A stretch of 64,000 nucleotides of DNA from Campylobacter sp. MG1 (GTDB taxonomy: Bacteria > Campylobacterota > Campylobacteria > Campylobacterales > Campylobacteraceae): the NCBI RefSeq assembly GCF_026616895.1, contig NZ_JANYME010000004.1, positions 62,001 to 126,000 of the forward strand, in the 5' to 3' direction. The translations under genes were made by a program, and so were the position numbers. Under the pieces are notes generated by a model that saw only the letters and a program-made list of their open reading frames with translations, was not told where the DNA came from and did no database searches. This document shows, piece by piece, positions 63,016 to 64,000 of this stretch. The first letter of the stretch is position 1. Every line of letters starts with the position of its first letter.

Positions 63016-64000
63016 TTAATGTAGTTCTTTCCAGATTGCGTTTTTCCAAGCATAAGCTAATATTGCTAATAATGCAAAATAAGCCATTATTTTGTATCCT
63101 AAATCTTCGCGTTCAGCTTTTTTACTATCTCCAACGCTAGTTAAATAAGCAACAACATCATCTTGAGCTTGTTCGTTAAGTCCAACTCTAGGCATTGCAG
63201 TTCCTGGAAGTTGTTTTTGAGTATCGTTTATAAATTTATGTAAATACTCATCTCCTTTAGCACGAATTATTATTGATAAATCAGGTGGCGTTGAACCCAT
63301 ATAATCTTTTAAATCTCCGCCATTTACTTTAGCAATAAAACCATCGTATTTAACATCATGACATCTTCCGCAAGCTTCTTCAAAGATAACTTTTTTGTTC
63401 TCAAAATTAATTTTTGCAACTTTTTCGCTATCGCTTAATTTACTTGCATTTATTTCATTAGCAATTTTTGTTTTTTTTGCTTCAAGAGCAGCTTTTCCGA
63501 TACTATTTAAATATCCTACTATATTAGCAACTGATTGAGCATTTTCATCACTTATACTGCCATCATCTTCTAAAAATGCTGTCATCATAGGATGTGGATT
63601 TTCATCATTATATTTTTTGTTATTTTTCATAGCAAGTGCAGGATTAAGAGAAATTGCCATTAAGAATTTACTATCATAAATAGCTCCTGCTGTACTTAAA
63701 TCAGGATAAATAATACCTTGAGCGCTAATTCCATCATCAGCAGCTACTAATTCATCAAATTCAACTCTATGACAGCTAGCACAATTAGCTTCAAAATCAG
63801 CTTTTCCAGCTTCAACATCAGTTTTTAAACTAGCTATTTTATCAACATTAGCCCAAAGTTTTTTAGTATCTTCTAATTTTTTTGTAGCAAAATCAATATC
63901 ATCTTTTTTACCACTTTCATTAGCTTTTTTTAATTCAACTTCAGCTTGAGCTATATCGCCTGCTTTAAAATCAAAATTAACTTCGCTAGTATGTTCGTGC
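63016..64000 (-). CDS. petC: Ubiquinol-cytochrome c reductase diheme cytochrome subunit PetC (5' part outside window)
   Basis: Cytochrome subunit of the bc1 complex. Reading on the minus strand, the frame is open from the stop at 63016 to the window edge. Two CxxCH haem sites are present: NCASCHRVEFDE (about 63760-63780) and CGRCHDVKYDG (about 63340-63370), as in the diheme PetC of epsilonproteobacteria. A C-terminal membrane anchor (YKIMAYFALLAILAYAWK) ends the protein. A methionine at 63660 lies between the two haem sites and is not the true start. N-terminal end, signal and the rest of the operon are outside the window. Confidence 0.9.
   Translation of the reverse strand, partial: HEHTSEVNFDFKAGDIAQAEVELKKANESGKKDDIDFATKKLEDTKKLWANVDKIASLKTDVEAGKADFEANCASCHRVEFDELVAADDGISAQGIIYPDLSTAGAIYDSKFLMAISLNPALAMKNNKKYNDENPHPMMTAFLEDDGSISDENAQSVANIVGYLNSIGKAALEAKKTKIANEINASKLSDSEKVAKINFENKKVIFEEACGRCHDVKYDGFIAKVNGGDLKDYMGSTPPDLSIIIRAKGDEYLHKFINDTQKQLPGTAMPRVGLNEQAQDDVVAYLTSVGDSKKAEREDLGYKIMAYFALLAILAYAWKNAIWKELH

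Noticed and set aside
63016-63660. Separate short monohaem cytochrome starting at the Met at 63660
   Set aside because: The frame continues without a stop through a first CxxCH to the window edge, so it is the C-terminal part of a diheme PetC.
1-64000. tRNA, rRNA, CRISPR, IS element or prophage
   Set aside because: Looked for on both strands; no cloverleaf, spaced repeats, transposase or phage genes recognised.

Overview
This window is a chromosomal segment of a very AT-rich epsilonproteobacterium, almost certainly a Campylobacter. Several local gene orders match C. jejuni as I remember it: hldE-gmhA; alaS and pbpA beside a DegT aminotransferase and a Gfo/Idh oxidoreductase; uvrB divergent from small coiled-coil genes, a prepilin and priA; metK-sstT-pepF-uvrD/rep; xseB-like gene, nitrilase-like gene, murC; hrcA-grpE-dnaK; and a diheme PetC cytochrome. 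FadL/FadD-like genes, a GuaC-type GMP reductase, an SbmA-like transporter and a CntK-like epimerase point to a species other than C. jejuni. No tRNA, rRNA, CRISPR array, IS element or prophage was recognised.

Layout. 1-1932: heptose genes for LPS/LOS. 2016-4884: a restriction-modification island with an HNH endonuclease facing two beta-class methyltransferases. 5075-6900: a decayed zone with a half-length hsdS remnant, the C-terminal end of a type III Res subunit and scraps of former coding sequence. 6901-13607: ybgC thioesterase, RNase P RNA, the CntK/DapF-fold epimerase, pbpA, a small membrane protein and alaS. 13753-18777: a DegT / MetE-like / Gfo-Idh operon, guaC and an SbmA-like transporter. 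18795-25355: DUF1523-type protein, uvrB, two coiled-coil proteins, three prepilin-like proteins and priA. 25418-32751: acnB, a membrane/MFS trio, an Rrf2 regulator, a DHH phosphoesterase, a 70-residue protein overlapping it, and a D-amino-acid-type aminotransferase. 32837-39336: outer-membrane barrel protein, pyrB-pyrC, a tyrosine phosphatase, a lone prepilin, and a lactate-dehydrogenase-like gene overlapping metK. 39491-44834: sstT, pepF, a UvrD/Rep helicase and a secreted acidic protein. 44910-49759: FadL-like porin, acyl-CoA synthetase and an AAA ATPase. 49811-54817: xseB, a nitrilase-like protein lacking catalytic residues, a ThiF-like protein, two EamA transporters, murC and a small membrane protein. 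55411-58640: the heat-shock operon hrcA-grpE-dnaK. 58883-62816: a probable leaderless regulator, a 42-residue ORF, a radical SAM protein and three unrecognised envelope genes, two of whose transcription units share a duplicated upstream region. 63016-64000: the C-terminal part of PetC.

The most useful unexplained signals are regulatory. Two tandem HspR/HAIR-like inverted repeats sit next to the hrcA -10 box. A regulator gene has its -10 box ending six bases before its ATG. A ~120 bp upstream region with a perfect 23-bp palindrome is duplicated ahead of two neighbouring transcription units. A relatively GC-rich hairpin may cover the pyrB ribosome-binding site. I did not find one clearly novel multi-gene system. 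The best biochemical candidates are the nitrilase-like/ThiF pair, the DegT/MetE-like/Gfo-Idh operon, the FadL-FadD-AAA module and the stand-alone CntK-like epimerase.
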